Shown here one piece after another: positions 1-9,421 of a stretch of 64,000 bases of DNA. The notes under the pieces are model-generated. The model was not told the origin of the DNA. It ran no database searches and saw only the letters and a program-made list of their open reading frames with translations. The position numbers and the translations under genes are program-made. Numbering within the stretch: position 1 is the stretch's first letter; each line of letters opens with the position of its first letter. This stretch comes from Antonospora locustae (lineage: Eukaryota; Microsporidia), in assembly GCA_007674295.1 (NCBI GenBank), contig CM017448.1, forward strand, positions 204,254 to 268,253, written 5' to 3'.

Positions 1-1557
1 CCTGCAAGGAACAAAGGACCCCATCTGGTTCATTATAACAATATTGGCAACGTTTCGCAGAAAAGTGGATTTTCCACTTCCATTAGACCCCGTGACTATT
101 ATGTTTTTGTCAATGACTATGCTGTTTTCCACGGAGTCTCCGAGGCCAAAAAATCCACCAAGAACCATCTTTCTGTCGCTACTTATTTCGCCCTTTACAA
201 AATTGTGCTTTTCAGCTGCAATTGCAAGAGAAACAAAGCAATCAATGGTGGATACTAGGTTTTTAGCTGCAGAATAAAACCTCGCAATCTCCTCCAGAAT
301 CAGATTGGTGAGTTCAATTTCAAGGTCGTTGATTCTGTTCTTCAGGTCGCCAAATTCGCAGTCCAATGTTTCCATGAAGTCATTTTTGTAATAAAAGACA
401 TCTTCAATTCTGAACTTCAGCTCCCACTCCATTTCCTGGCTTGTCTCTATGAGATAGCCAACTTGTGGAAAGTAGATAATACTGATACCTACCTTGTTGC
501 ATTCGGAGGCTACTTTCTTAGCCACTTCATCGAGATACTTTGGAAGATCCTGATACATCTCTCGAAGTCTATGGAGCTCTGTGTCCACGCTGCTTTTAAA
601 TATGAAGTCACTTTCAAGATCTATCTTATATACAATGTCGAAAAGATATATATCAGTATCGTCCAGTCTGTTGTTTGGAACAAGAGCGTCAATGTCAAAG
701 CTGTATATTTTCCTTAGAGCTTCCTGAATTATAGACACAGATCTGTAGAACTCACCAGCCAGTCTAAGATATCTTTTAACATCACATGCTGCAAAGCTTT
801 TCAAAGACTCGTCTACAAAACTGCACTTTTTTAGAGCCTTGGCCAGTGTGCTCTGTAGCTTGTTTCTGATAATAAACTCCACAACTTCCTTTCTCTCTGA
901 AATCAGGTCTGCGCTTGTTAAGGGAAAGGAAATCCACATTCTGAGCATCTCGGCCCCAGACTTTGTCTGGCAGAAGTTTATGCTGGAAAACAAAGATAAA
1001 TCATGCTTTTCTGTATGTACAAACTTGTTTGGGTGTGACCTTATTCTAAAAAGGTTAAGACCTGCTATGCTGTTATATCCTATAAACAGCGAGTTGTCCT
1101 CGTTATAGAGAAATAATGTGTACTTTGAGATCTTTCCAAGCCTTACCAGAAAGTCTTTCTCCTTTCCAGGTGCTGCTTCTAAGAAGACATGTGTGTTCAT
1201 AATTGCGGTGTAGCTTTCTGCAGCTTCGCTAAGGTACGAGTCTAGTATGCTGAGACTAGCCAGGCTTAGATTGCAGTCATCTCTATTTATTTTAATTCGT
1301 TTTCGTCTAGATTTGGACACGATTTTGATCTCCACACCTGTTTCAGAAATCATATCAAACTTATCCAGCCCAATGTCAAGCGTGCACACACATACATCCA
1401 CGCAAAACTTATATATCATCGTTTTTGCTCTCTCGCAACTGAGTGTGTCAAAGAAGTCTTTGCATATTACAAACGCATCGTTTCTAAACACGCAGACTCC
1501 AGTTATTCCCTTGTTATACTCCATGCAGATGTAGTTCTTCTCCTCTGTATTTGTCAT
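1..1557 (-). CDS. MSH5: MutS-family protein, MSH5-like, partial (C-terminus beyond left edge)
   Basis: An open frame of 519 codons runs on the minus strand from ATG at 1555-1557 to the window edge with no stop, so the gene is cut. Near the edge it reads TGSNGSGKSTFLRNVAN (Walker A) followed by a MGSFVP motif, the MutS ATPase signature. Upstream, about residues 200-240, lies a core-domain helix resembling SLFSSINFCQTKSGAEMLR, as in MutS homologues. There is no N-terminal mismatch-binding domain, and a clamp-like GDL...ND.E segment precedes the ATPase, which is closest to MSH5, the meiotic crossover protein that pairs with MSH4. MSH4 or a divergent MSH2 cannot be excluded. It lies on the same strand as RPL39, about 220 bp downstream of it. 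Confidence 0.8.
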   Translation of the reverse strand, partial: MTNTEEKNYICMEYNKGITGVCVFRNDAFVICKDFFDTLSCERAKTMIYKFCVDVCVCTLDIGLDKFDMISETGVEIKIVSKSRRKRIKINRDDCNLSLASLSILDSYLSEAAESYTAIMNTHVFLEAAPGKEKDFLVRLGKISKYTLFLYNEDNSLFIGYNSIAGLNLFRIRSHPNKFVHTEKHDLSLFSSINFCQTKSGAEMLRMWISFPLTSADLISERKEVVEFIIRNKLQSTLAKALKKCSFVDESLKSFAACDVKRYLRLAGEFYRSVSIIQEALRKIYSFDIDALVPNNRLDDTDIYLFDIVYKIDLESDFIFKSSVDTELHRLREMYQDLPKYLDEVAKKVASECNKVGISIIYFPQVGYLIETSQEMEWELKFRIEDVFYYKNDFMETLDCEFGDLKNRINDLEIELTNLILEEIARFYSAAKNLVSTIDCFVSLAIAAEKHNFVKGEISSDRKMVLGGFFGLGDSVENSIVIDKNIIVTGSNGSGKSTFLRNVANIVIMNQMGSFVPCR

Positions 1558-1778
1558 TTTATGCGATTTTCTTGTATTCGCAGCTTAAGGCTAGTGTGTT
1601 GACTACAACAGATTGCAAAAAATACCGTATGCATGAGAACTAAAACAAGTACCCTGACTTCGCAGTTTGGTGAGCGGTGTTTTTAGAGAAAATGTAGACA
1701 GAGTAAAAGATGCGAAAGTAAAATTGTTTCTTTAGGTCAAAGCCTTTATTTATTGCATTACGCATGCTGACATATTAG
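1558..1778. other. Short spacer between RPL39 and the MutS gene
   Basis: No coding sequence seen. On the minus strand, about 25 bases after the RPL39 stop, it contains AATAAATAAA, a plausible polyadenylation signal for RPL39. Confidence 0.5.
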
Positions 1779-1957
1779 CTAGTATATCTTGAGTTTATTT
1801 CTCCTCCAATGGCGACGCTTCATGTTATATTGCTGTGTATTTCCTCTCATTCTTCTCTTCCATACAGGTATTGGTCTATTTCTAACCAGTGCCCTCGACA
1901 GTCTTGTCTTGATTATCTCCGTTTTTCTCGATCCCTAATTAAAGTTTTACTTACCAT
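1779..1957 (-). CDS. RPL39: 60S ribosomal protein eL39, spliced (2 exons)
   Basis: The minus strand encodes a 52-residue protein if a 20-nt intron at 1935-1954 is removed. Exon 1 is only the ATG (1955-1957) and exon 2 is 1779-1934. Exon 2 contains [10 protein letters not shown] and [11 protein letters not shown], the diagnostic C-terminal half of eL39, a 51-residue protein lining the peptide exit tunnel. Unspliced, the frame hits a stop after 14 codons, so splicing is needed. CCC lies 7 bases upstream of the ATG. The gene is divergent from DNA2 with about 105 bp between starts, so they probably share a promoter region. It is too short and interrupted for simple ORF calling. An intron right after the start codon is typical of microsporidian ribosomal protein genes. 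Confidence 0.93.
1935..1954 (-). other. Spliceosomal intron, 20 nt, in RPL39
   Basis: The minus strand reads GTAAGT at the 5' splice site and TTTAATTAG at the 3' end, so the branch-point-like TTTAA and the AG acceptor are nearly fused. Removing it joins ATG to GGA and restores a full eL39. Very short introns with merged branch and acceptor are known in microsporidia; 20 nt is at or below the short end of what I know. Confidence 0.88.
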
Positions 1958-2062
1958 TTGATGGGTAGCGTTTTCTGTCTCAAGAGATCAGAGATCATAG
2001 AAAACCAAAACAGCAATCCAGGGGTCCTGTGAAGATTCAATACTTGTAGCAATAAAGCCCCA

Positions 2063-4843
2063 ATGAAGAACAGAGTATCATGGTCAGCCTCACCTGTGAA
2101 GGCAAAAAAAGCAAAGAGAGAATACACAATCCCTGAGGTCACCACACAGGAAACCACAAGGTTCTGGAAGGAACCCCCTAGTTCTTTTACAGAAAGCAGC
2201 GATACGTTTGATGATTTCAGCTCAGCACTTTCCACAACAAATGGCGTGCATTCATTTACAATAGCATCAATTGACCGTAGAGACGGTCGTTTGGTGCTGT
2301 CATCAGGTACAAGTAGAATAAGAGTCGAAGGCGCTTGGCAAGAAATAAATTTCCAGGTCGGACAGCGAATCAACGTGTTCAGCTGTCCGTGTTGTATGCA
2401 CGAAAGCGTACCGGGGGACAACATAGTCATTGACGACGACCACAACTTGCTTACAGTAGAAAGCGACGTTATATCAGTGACTACTTTTGTACGTGCATTT
2501 AAGTGCACAAACCTTGTATTTTTCGGACAAAAAGTTCTAGATCTTAACCTTGAATACCAGGACTCGTCGGCAGTTGTTGGCAGTATAATTCATTCTCTTG
2601 CTGAGATTGCACTGAAAGAATACAATTTCAGCTTGGAGTTTATGGTACAGAAACTTAAAGCACTTGTGCATGATAATATTCGGCTTATATACATGTCGAA
2701 TTCAACTGAAAAAAAAATAATAAGCGAATGCATGAAGCATGTTAAACATCTGCTTAAGATGAGAGTTAAATATATCGAAACCGAGAAAAAGCTCACGTCC
2801 TTTGTGCTTAACCTAAAGGGAAAGGTCGATGTTGTCACCGAAACAGACTTGATTGAAATAAAGACGGGAAAGCCGTCAGCAACACACAGGGCTCAACTGA
2901 TACTGTATGGCATGATGCATCGCGAACCAAAAAACTTAAAGCTCTACTACACAAACACTGGTGAGTGGGTAAATGTAAATTTGAGACACAGCGAAGTTCG
3001 GTCTATCGTCCTAATGAGAAATTTTCTGAGTCTTAAGGACTGCAAGTGCAGCACTTATTGCTGTCTAATGCAACAAATGGACCTGTTCTGCAAGTTATAC
3101 TGGGATGCGCTTGAAAGAGAAGAACAAAACAGAATGAACAGAGTTTTGGAGGCGTTCTGCATCTCTCAAGCAAATGATATTCTGACTGTTGAGTGTCCTG
3201 ATTGCAATTCTGGCTATAGACAGCAGTGCACTTCTAATGAAGCTACACCAATCGAACGATGTGCATATAAATCAGATTTCATTAAATGTGAAGAATATGC
3301 GGAAAGTATGGCCGGAGACGTTTACATACACATTTTTACGAAAAACAAACTTCGCCTCTGTAGAGGAAGAGTTGCTGGGGTAAAAGAAAGGAGAGTTACC
3401 ATACAATTGCTTGATAACATCAAATTAGACACGCAGGCATCTGTGTTTCTTTCAATGGACTACTCTGATATTTTATACAAAAGCATACGATATGCATTGC
3501 TGAATTGTCACTCAACATACCAAAGACTATTGAGACACTTTGGAGATCCTCATCACTTTCTAAAACGACTGCAAAGGGACAATGTCTTGAGCAGTAAGAC
3601 AAAGAAAGAAGTCTGTGAGGGCTTCTCAGACACAAAAACCATAACACCAGAGATATGCAATGAAGAGCTAAAATACGGCAAAGTAGAGATGAGACCCATC
3701 TGGGAGAAAATCAGTAAAGAACCTTCTCCTCATTTAAGTCGCTATTCCATTCTTGAGTATAAGTTCAAGATACCCGAAACACTCAGAAATGACTTTCTTT
3801 CTCTAAATGAGCACCAAAGGTCGTCTTTATTTCTTTCTCTGAACACCCCATTTTTCCATTTAGTGCATGGCATGCCAGGTTCGGGAAAAACTGGAATTGT
3901 AACTTTGCTCATTCGTATACTAAGCTACTACAAGCAGTCTGTATTAGTTGTGTCATATACTAATTTATCACTAAATAACATAGCGAAAAGGCTAGGGCTA
4001 CATGTATACACAGCAAATCGAGGTGCTATAGATAGAACAGCCAGAAATAACAGCGGCGCAACACAGACGAAGTTGACTACAAGCACAGAAGAATCAAAAA
4101 GTAGCTCATGCTTTAGCGATTTCAACTCAATAGACGATGCAAGGGCGCGACTTGACGACACAAAAATAGTTACTGCAACATGTTTTTCATTTTCAGATCC
4201 GGTGTTCACAAATCGGACATTTGACTTTCTGATCGTTGATGAGGGATCTCAAATACACTTTCCTCTAGGTCTTCTGCCAATAAGTATATGCAAAAGGTTT
4301 GTTGTATTTGGAGACCATCTTCAGCTAAAGCCTCTTGTATTCAGCGAGGAGACGCTTTCTTTGAGTTTGTTTCAGGGACTGATGGATGGAAGCCAAAGCG
4401 AGCTTAGAGTGCAGTATAGAATGGGCAGAGAAATCATGAGGTTGCCAAACATACTGTTTTATGGAGGCAGAATGATGTGCGGTGTAGGCTACAAAGGAAG
4501 TGTTTGCTATATTGACACAGGTCTACCAATGTACAGTGATGGGCTTGAGGCTTTTTTTCGCACAGTTGATGAGGATGTGGTGGTTCTATGTTACTTCAAT
4601 ACACAGGTTAGCTATCTGAGGCAAATAATAAAGAACACTGTGGAAACTGTGGATAGATACCAGGGCAGCGAGGCTGACCGTGTTGTTATCGTCTTTGACC
4701 CTGTTGTGGACTGCAGCGTTATAAGAAATCGAGAAAGGCTAAATGTTGCTCTTACTAGGGCACGAAAATCGTTACTTCTTCTAGGGGACAGAAAAAAAAT
4801 GACTCAAATACCAGTTCTTGAACAGCTGCTAAATCTTCTATAG
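2063..4843 (+). CDS. DNA2: DNA replication ATP-dependent helicase/nuclease DNA2
   Basis: This 926-residue protein combines a RecB-type nuclease (about 145-345) with a superfamily 1 helicase (about 580-926). Nuclease signs are LIEIKTGK (263-270), GKVDVV just before it, and an Fe-S cysteine set of C148 plus C327/C329/C333 in DCKCSTYC. Helicase signs are GMPGSGKTG (about 605), VDEGSQ, GDHLQLKP, VQYRMGREI, DRYQGSEADRV and NVALTRARK. Dna2 trims Okazaki-fragment flaps and resects DNA ends. It is much shorter than yeast Dna2 (about 1,500 residues) because the disordered N-terminus is missing. The start follows GCCCCA, fitting the CCC start context seen widely here. Confidence 0.95.
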   Translation: MKNRVSWSASPVKAKKAKREYTIPEVTTQETTRFWKEPPSSFTESSDTFDDFSSALSTTNGVHSFTIASIDRRDGRLVLSSGTSRIRVEGAWQEINFQVGQRINVFSCPCCMHESVPGDNIVIDDDHNLLTVESDVISVTTFVRAFKCTNLVFFGQKVLDLNLEYQDSSAVVGSIIHSLAEIALKEYNFSLEFMVQKLKALVHDNIRLIYMSNSTEKKIISECMKHVKHLLKMRVKYIETEKKLTSFVLNLKGKVDVVTETDLIEIKTGKPSATHRAQLILYGMMHREPKNLKLYYTNTGEWVNVNLRHSEVRSIVLMRNFLSLKDCKCSTYCCLMQQMDLFCKLYWDALEREEQNRMNRVLEAFCISQANDILTVECPDCNSGYRQQCTSNEATPIERCAYKSDFIKCEEYAESMAGDVYIHIFTKNKLRLCRGRVAGVKERRVTIQLLDNIKLDTQASVFLSMDYSDILYKSIRYALLNCHSTYQRLLRHFGDPHHFLKRLQRDNVLSSKTKKEVCEGFSDTKTITPEICNEELKYGKVEMRPIWEKISKEPSPHLSRYSILEYKFKIPETLRNDFLSLNEHQRSSLFLSLNTPFFHLVHGMPGSGKTGIVTLLIRILSYYKQSVLVVSYTNLSLNNIAKRLGLHVYTANRGAIDRTARNNSGATQTKLTTSTEESKSSSCFSDFNSIDDARARLDDTKIVTATCFSFSDPVFTNRTFDFLIVDEGSQIHFPLGLLPISICKRFVVFGDHLQLKPLVFSEETLSLSLFQGLMDGSQSELRVQYRMGREIMRLPNILFYGGRMMCGVGYKGSVCYIDTGLPMYSDGLEAFFRTVDEDVVVLCYFNTQVSYLRQIIKNTVETVDRYQGSEADRVVIVFDPVVDCSVIRNRERLNVALTRARKSLLLLGDRKKMTQIPVLEQLLNLL

Positions 4844-4911
4844 AGCAGTATCTTTTCATATAAATGCACCTTTTATCTGGTCTAAGATACCCAAACACCC
4901 TTTTTTTTGAC

Positions 4912-5538
4912 ATGAAAATACTTCGCTTTGATGAGCTGAACTCCACGCAGGACAAAGCTGCAGAGATAGCATGCTACGGAATGCATAAGGAAGGGTGCTT
5001 TATTGTCGCCAAGCACCAGCTTATAGGACGCGGGCGTGCAAATACCACATGGGTTGGGTTCGAGGGATGTCTGATGTTTTCTTATGTGATATACGAAAGA
5101 CAGTCAATGTTGAATGTCCTAGAAAACATAAAAAAAACTCTGAACAAGTTTGGTGTTTGTGCAGATGTTAAGTGGCCAAACGATGTAGTACTAAGAGACC
5201 GCAAGGTTTGTGGAGTCATAATAGAGCGTCACGCAATGTTTGATGTTGTTGGCATTGGAGTAAACTTATTTGGAAAAACAGACTATAGCACTGTTGATGC
5301 ACTTACTGGTATCAGAATTTGCAAGGATGACTTTCTGACTTCGTATGGAAAGTTGTACAGAGATAAATGCAGAGCAGACATTAAAATGAGCAGTTTGTGG
5401 TTTGGAAATGATGTATGCAAAGTCAAGGAGATGTTCGACGACTGTCTTGTGCTTGAAACTAGTCAAGGAGAGCACGTCCGCATCAGCGCACAAGACTACT
5501 CATATATAAAAGAGCTGAACAGAGTTGTAAGAAAGTAG
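4912..5538 (+). CDS. BPL1: Biotin-protein ligase (catalytic domain only)
   Basis: A 208-residue single-domain ligase of the BirA/BPL fold. Key motifs are LNSTQDKA near the N-terminus, GRGRANTTW (biotin/AMP loop, usually GRGRxGRxW), VKWPNDV, KVCGVIIE and GIGVN, in the expected order, then a short C-terminal beta domain with LETSQGEHVRI. It would activate biotin with ATP and attach it to a lysine of a carrier. An upstream in-frame ATG at 4864 would add 16 residues with no family match, so 4912 is preferred. It follows DNA2 by under 70 bp on the same strand. No biotin-dependent carboxylase is seen in the window, so the substrate is unknown. Confidence 0.88.
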   Translation: MKILRFDELNSTQDKAAEIACYGMHKEGCFIVAKHQLIGRGRANTTWVGFEGCLMFSYVIYERQSMLNVLENIKKTLNKFGVCADVKWPNDVVLRDRKVCGVIIERHAMFDVVGIGVNLFGKTDYSTVDALTGIRICKDDFLTSYGKLYRDKCRADIKMSSLWFGNDVCKVKEMFDDCLVLETSQGEHVRISAQDYSYIKELNRVVRK

Positions 5539-5582
5539 TGAAGAGTAAGATGTTCTTTGTCTGGAAAATGACGACAATAAAT

Positions 5583-6791
5583 TTACTTGAGAACCCTGCG
5601 TAAGTCCTCGTTCGGATCTGTCGTTTTCTTCATGACCTTGGAAACGGCCATGTCAAAGTCCTCTTGTGTCACATGGATTCGCCTTTCTCTTAAAGCAAAC
5701 ATTCCTGCCTCAGTACATACTGCCTTGACTTCTGCTCCGCACGTGTTGACTAGCTTGGACGCTACCAAAGACAGATTTATTCCTTTAACAAGATTCATCT
5801 TTCTAGAGTGAATCTTCAGTATCTCTAAGCGTGCTGTCTCTTTAGGATGTGGAAATTCTATCTTCCTGTCGATTCTTCCAGTTCTTAGAAGAGCAGGGTC
5901 GAGAATGTCAATACGGTTTGTCGCCATGATGATCTTTATGTTCTGAGTTGACTCGAACCCATCAAGCTGATTTAGAAGCTCCAACATTGTCCTCTGAACC
6001 TCTGAGTCACCCCCTCTACTTTCGTTTCGTGTAGACCCTATGGAGTCTATTTCATCCATGAATATTATGCTAGGTGCATGTTCTCTTGCCATGATGAAAA
6101 GCTCTCTCACAAGTCGTGATCCTTCTCCAATGTACTTCTGCACTAGCTCCGAACCGCTTACCCTAATGAATTTGCATTTTGTGTGATGTGCAACTGCCCT
6201 TGCCAACAGTGTTTTTCCTGTTCCTGGCGGCCCGTACAGAAGAACACCTTTTGGCTGTGCTATACCCAGATTCTCAAACAGCTCTGGATGACGAATGGGC
6301 AGCTCGATGACCTCCTTGATTTCCTTTATTTGCTCATCAAGCCCTCCGATCATGTCATACGTAGAGTCGGGGACCTTCTCCATTATCATGAGAGACACCA
6401 GTGGATCTACAACAGAGGGCAGAATCTTGTGGAGCTCATAGCTATCGCTCCTAAGAGCAACTCTCATGCCAGATCTCAACTTGTTGTAGTCAACACTCTC
6501 GTCAACCTTCACCAAGAACTTGCCTTCGTGGTTTGCCTTCACCAATACCTCTCTCTTTCCCATCTTTTTTACTACGGTCCCTACGTTAGAGCAAGGATCC
6601 TGTACATCCTCTATCTCTTCCCGCAGCTCTCGTATCTGCTTGTTTATATCAGAGAGCTGCTGCTCAAGGCCTTTTAGCTCTGTCTCTTTTCTGTATATAA
6701 GTGCCTCAAGCTCTTCTGCCTTCAAGTTGAAGTATTTTGAACATGTCGTCATCAGGGTATTGTTTAGCTTCCGTAAACTTTGCTGAGACAT
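5583..6791 (-). CDS. RPT6: 26S proteasome regulatory ATPase subunit Rpt6
   Basis: This 402-residue AAA ATPase has an N-terminal coiled coil (about 15-60), an OB-type domain and an AAA domain with [20 protein letters not shown] (Walker A) and [14 protein letters not shown] (Walker B). The phrases [20 protein letters not shown] and [16 protein letters not shown] are specific to Rpt6 (Sug1/PSMC5). It belongs to the 19S base that unfolds substrates for the 20S core. Start 6791 is the first ATG in frame; the frame upstream to 6848 has no ATG, and the resulting length matches yeast Rpt6 (405). The C-terminus ends RRVLK. It is convergent with the biotin ligase gene, 44 bp apart. Confidence 0.96.
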   Translation of the reverse strand: MSQQSLRKLNNTLMTTCSKYFNLKAEELEALIYRKETELKGLEQQLSDINKQIRELREEIEDVQDPCSNVGTVVKKMGKREVLVKANHEGKFLVKVDESVDYNKLRSGMRVALRSDSYELHKILPSVVDPLVSLMIMEKVPDSTYDMIGGLDEQIKEIKEVIELPIRHPELFENLGIAQPKGVLLYGPPGTGKTLLARAVAHHTKCKFIRVSGSELVQKYIGEGSRLVRELFIMAREHAPSIIFMDEIDSIGSTRNESRGGDSEVQRTMLELLNQLDGFESTQNIKIIMATNRIDILDPALLRTGRIDRKIEFPHPKETARLEILKIHSRKMNLVKGINLSLVASKLVNTCGAEVKAVCTEAGMFALRERRIHVTQEDFDMAVSKVMKKTTDPNEDLRRVLK

Positions 6792-6961
6792 CAGGTGTAC
6801 ATGTTTAAATAAGATTCTGACTTGACCTAAGGAAACAGCCGATCGCAAAGCACATCAGAACAGCTTGATTATTTTTGCACTTGTTTTAAGTGGCGAGCAA
6901 TGTTCTGAAAATGTAAAAATGTCAAGCAAACTAGGGCAGAAACATGTATTGCAATCACCTT

Positions 6962-8092
6962 TCATCTTCTGAGAAACCCATAACTACGCATGTTCCCGTT
7001 GTCATTCAAGAGATAGTATCCATCGTAGACAACACCGCCGCAGTCACCGCTTTTTTGGACATCAGCATTCATCAATCTTACAAATGTATCTGCATTAACC
7101 TTCATACGATCTCCAAATATATTATATGTGTCTTTCTCCATTCCCTCTCGGACTTTTTCTAAAACAAAAAGAGAGCTCGCAAAGCCAGATCCAAAAGAAT
7201 ACATCAAGATGCAGTCATTAACCAAGACTCTCGTGTTGGCAAGTAAAGAGGCCAGGGAAATATAGAGAGATGCTGTGTATGAGTTTCCTATTTTTCTAGC
7301 CCATATGAGAGACGGCAGAACCTTCTCTGCAGGTATGCCAAGTGCATTGCAATTCTTTTCAGGAAGCCTTGGATATGGCGTGTGGAACACTGCATGTTTA
7401 CACATATCTACACAGGGGCCAATTCTTCTGTAATTCTCTGCAAAGGCTTCATTGTATACAGCAACAGAGAACCTGCCATCAATGACAGGATACGGGTAGT
7501 TCTTGCAAGGCTTATAGAAGTCAAACGTGTTTCCAAAGTGATGATGAACCATATCGCTTCTAAATCTTAACACGGGATTTGGCCCTAGTAAGATTGCACA
7601 CGCTGCAGCTCCTGCAAGTGGCATGAGTGCATGTTCTTTGTATATAGCTGCGTCTGTGCAGACGACAATAGCATATCTTCCGTCATAGAAGCTTGACTCT
7701 AGCCAGTGTATTGCATTAAAAAGAGCACTTGTACCTCCATAGCATGCGTTCTTTGTATCGCATCCACCAATATTCCTGTTGCTCTTAAAAAGGTCCATTA
7801 AGCATGTTTTAAGAGACTTTGATCCATCCCAGTTTGACTCTGTCCCAACCTCCAGGCGACCAATGTCCTCAGGCCTCAGGTCGTGTTTGCACAACAGCTT
7901 GTGTACGGCATTCATTGCTAGAGAAACAGGATCCTCATTATAGTTGCATACGCTAGCCTCTTCCAATCCAAGGCCAATGAGATATTTTCCTGGATCAAGT
8001 TTCAGATGGTCCAGCAATTCCTTCTGGTCAACATATAGCGAAGGAAGATGGACAGCGATGTCGATTATTCCAAATAATGCAGACTTTGCCAT
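6962..8092 (-). CDS. ERG13: Hydroxymethylglutaryl-CoA synthase
   Basis: At 376 residues it is shorter than fungal HMG-CoA synthases (about 460-490) but keeps the active-site triad. The general-base Glu is in VGTES (E85), the acyl-enzyme Cys in NACYGGTSALFNA (C117), and the His in VFHTPYPRL. It condenses acetyl-CoA with acetoacetyl-CoA, the entry to the mevalonate pathway that supplies isoprenoids for prenylation and dolichol. CCCC lies about 11 bases upstream of the ATG. The shortening is in the C-terminal half and near insertions. STE24, which acts on prenylated proteins, is also in this window. Confidence 0.95.
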   Translation of the reverse strand: MAKSALFGIIDIAVHLPSLYVDQKELLDHLKLDPGKYLIGLGLEEASVCNYNEDPVSLAMNAVHKLLCKHDLRPEDIGRLEVGTESNWDGSKSLKTCLMDLFKSNRNIGGCDTKNACYGGTSALFNAIHWLESSFYDGRYAIVVCTDAAIYKEHALMPLAGAAACAILLGPNPVLRFRSDMVHHHFGNTFDFYKPCKNYPYPVIDGRFSVAVYNEAFAENYRRIGPCVDMCKHAVFHTPYPRLPEKNCNALGIPAEKVLPSLIWARKIGNSYTASLYISLASLLANTRVLVNDCILMYSFGSGFASSLFVLEKVREGMEKDTYNIFGDRMKVNADTFVRLMNADVQKSGDCGGVVYDGYYLLNDNGNMRSYGFLRR

Positions 8093-8463
8093 GTGTAATT
8101 TTGGGGTGTTCTACTTCTAATGACCCATAAAGCAAAATTATTCGCATAAATAGAATATTACAGCAAAATAAGTACTTAAGAACCATCTGATTTTCTCGAA
8201 ACCAATGGCTTCTGTGCGCAATAATACAGTATCTATCTTTGTGCTAAGAAAACTAGAGCTAGAATCAAGAGTCATTCGTTTCATTTGAAGCAAAATAGTG
8301 GTAGTAGCAAATGCATCAAGATATCTGGTATTCATATACACATGCCAACATGTGTAGTAGCGTCGTGTTTTTTGTGGACTATATCTTCATGCTGTGCACT
8401 CACCTGGCACTGCTCAGATGATATTCAAACTTTCTGATAAATTAAAAAAATAAGGACCGAGGA
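8093..8463. other. Intergenic stretch, 371 bp
   Basis: This divergent promoter region lies between HMG-CoA synthase and SDS22. A minus-strand frame from ATG 8335 to 8138 could encode about 65 residues ending in a hydrophobic tail. It has no recognisable family and no CCC start context, so I do not call it a gene. Confidence 0.35.
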
Positions 8464-9132
8464 ATGAACACTGAAGAAGTTTACATTGTGCATGAAAAGC
8501 TAGAAACAATTCCAGAGGTGCACGAGCCGTGTAAAAAAGCTACTTTTAGGCGAAACAGAATATCAAATATGAAGCTAACGCCGTGCAGCACTTTGGAGGA
8601 GCTTGATCTGTACGACAACACTATACGAAAAATAGAAGGTCTTGAGAGGGTATCCAATCTGAAGATATTGGACTTAAGCTTCAATTTGATAGAGAGAAAC
8701 ACAATTCCTCTTCTGCCGCATCTTACTGAGTTGTATTTAATAGGAAATGACATTCACACAATCGAGTACATGTACCTGCCTTGCTTAGAAAAGCTGGACA
8801 TGGCAGAGAACGATTTAAAGAAAATTGAACATCTAGAGGGCCTTCAGAACCTTCGTGAGCTATATCTGGGATGCAACAAGATAGAAAAAATAGAGAATGT
8901 AAAACATCTTGTTTATCTTGAGGTGCTTGACCTTCAAAACAATAACATAAGAGAGGTTGACTGTGCTTATCTTCCTGCTTCTATCAAAACATTGCTTCTG
9001 TGCAGCAATTTTGATCTTGTGCAAATTAAGAACATCAGTTTGCTCCCAAATCTCAACTTTCTCGGAATAAACAAGACCCGGCTCGATGTTAAAGCCATTT
9101 CTGAAGTTTGTAAAGCAGAAATATGGAGCTAA
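8464..9132 (+). CDS. SDS22: Leucine-rich repeat regulator of protein phosphatase 1, SDS22-like
   Basis: A 222-residue protein made almost wholly of 22-residue leucine-rich repeats of the SDS22 class, such as LEELDLYDNTIRKIEGLERV and LRELYLGCNKIEKIENVKHL. About seven repeats run from residue 40 to 215. SDS22 binds PP1 and controls its activity and localisation in mitosis. It is shorter than yeast Sds22 (338). These repeats differ clearly from the 49-residue double repeats in the subtelomeric family at 51.8 kb, so the two are not close relatives. Confidence 0.82.
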   Translation: MNTEEVYIVHEKLETIPEVHEPCKKATFRRNRISNMKLTPCSTLEELDLYDNTIRKIEGLERVSNLKILDLSFNLIERNTIPLLPHLTELYLIGNDIHTIEYMYLPCLEKLDMAENDLKKIEHLEGLQNLRELYLGCNKIEKIENVKHLVYLEVLDLQNNNIREVDCAYLPASIKTLLLCSNFDLVQIKNISLLPNLNFLGINKTRLDVKAISEVCKAEIWS

Positions 9133-9310
9133 TATGGAATGCTGGGCCGTTTATTGCAATACCTGTGTATCCAGATGCTTTCGCTGTCTGGTCTAGAGTA
9201 TCACGTGAATTGTGATTATATTCTTCGTAAATAGTAGGTTTGGGCTTTTTTGCATCTCTGCAGTAATAAAAGAATTTTGTGCGTCCTTTCCTTACTTTGC
9301 GCATTGCCAT
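9089..9310 (-). CDS. Possible small basic protein, unassigned
   Basis: A 73-codon frame starts at ATG 9310 with a basic, aromatic N-terminus (MAMRKVRKGRTKFFYYCRDA), then a KPKPTIYEEYNH segment. Its last 15 codons overlap the 3' end of SDS22 on the opposite strand. The charged N-terminal two-thirds has real-protein composition, but there is no CCC start context and I recognise no family. It could be a chance frame in the 289-bp spacer before the cullin gene. Confidence 0.25.
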   Translation of the reverse strand: MAMRKVRKGRTKFFYYCRDAKKPKPTIYEEYNHNSRDTLDQTAKASGYTGIAINGPAFHISSIFLLYKLQKWL

Positions 9311-9421
9311 ACACACACATATCTTTGCTAACTACCAGGCGCATGTCTTGAATTGCATAATTATAAGATACAATTATCATAGTATGACCTGAGCACAAGC
9401 GACTTAAAAAGTAAGCACAAA

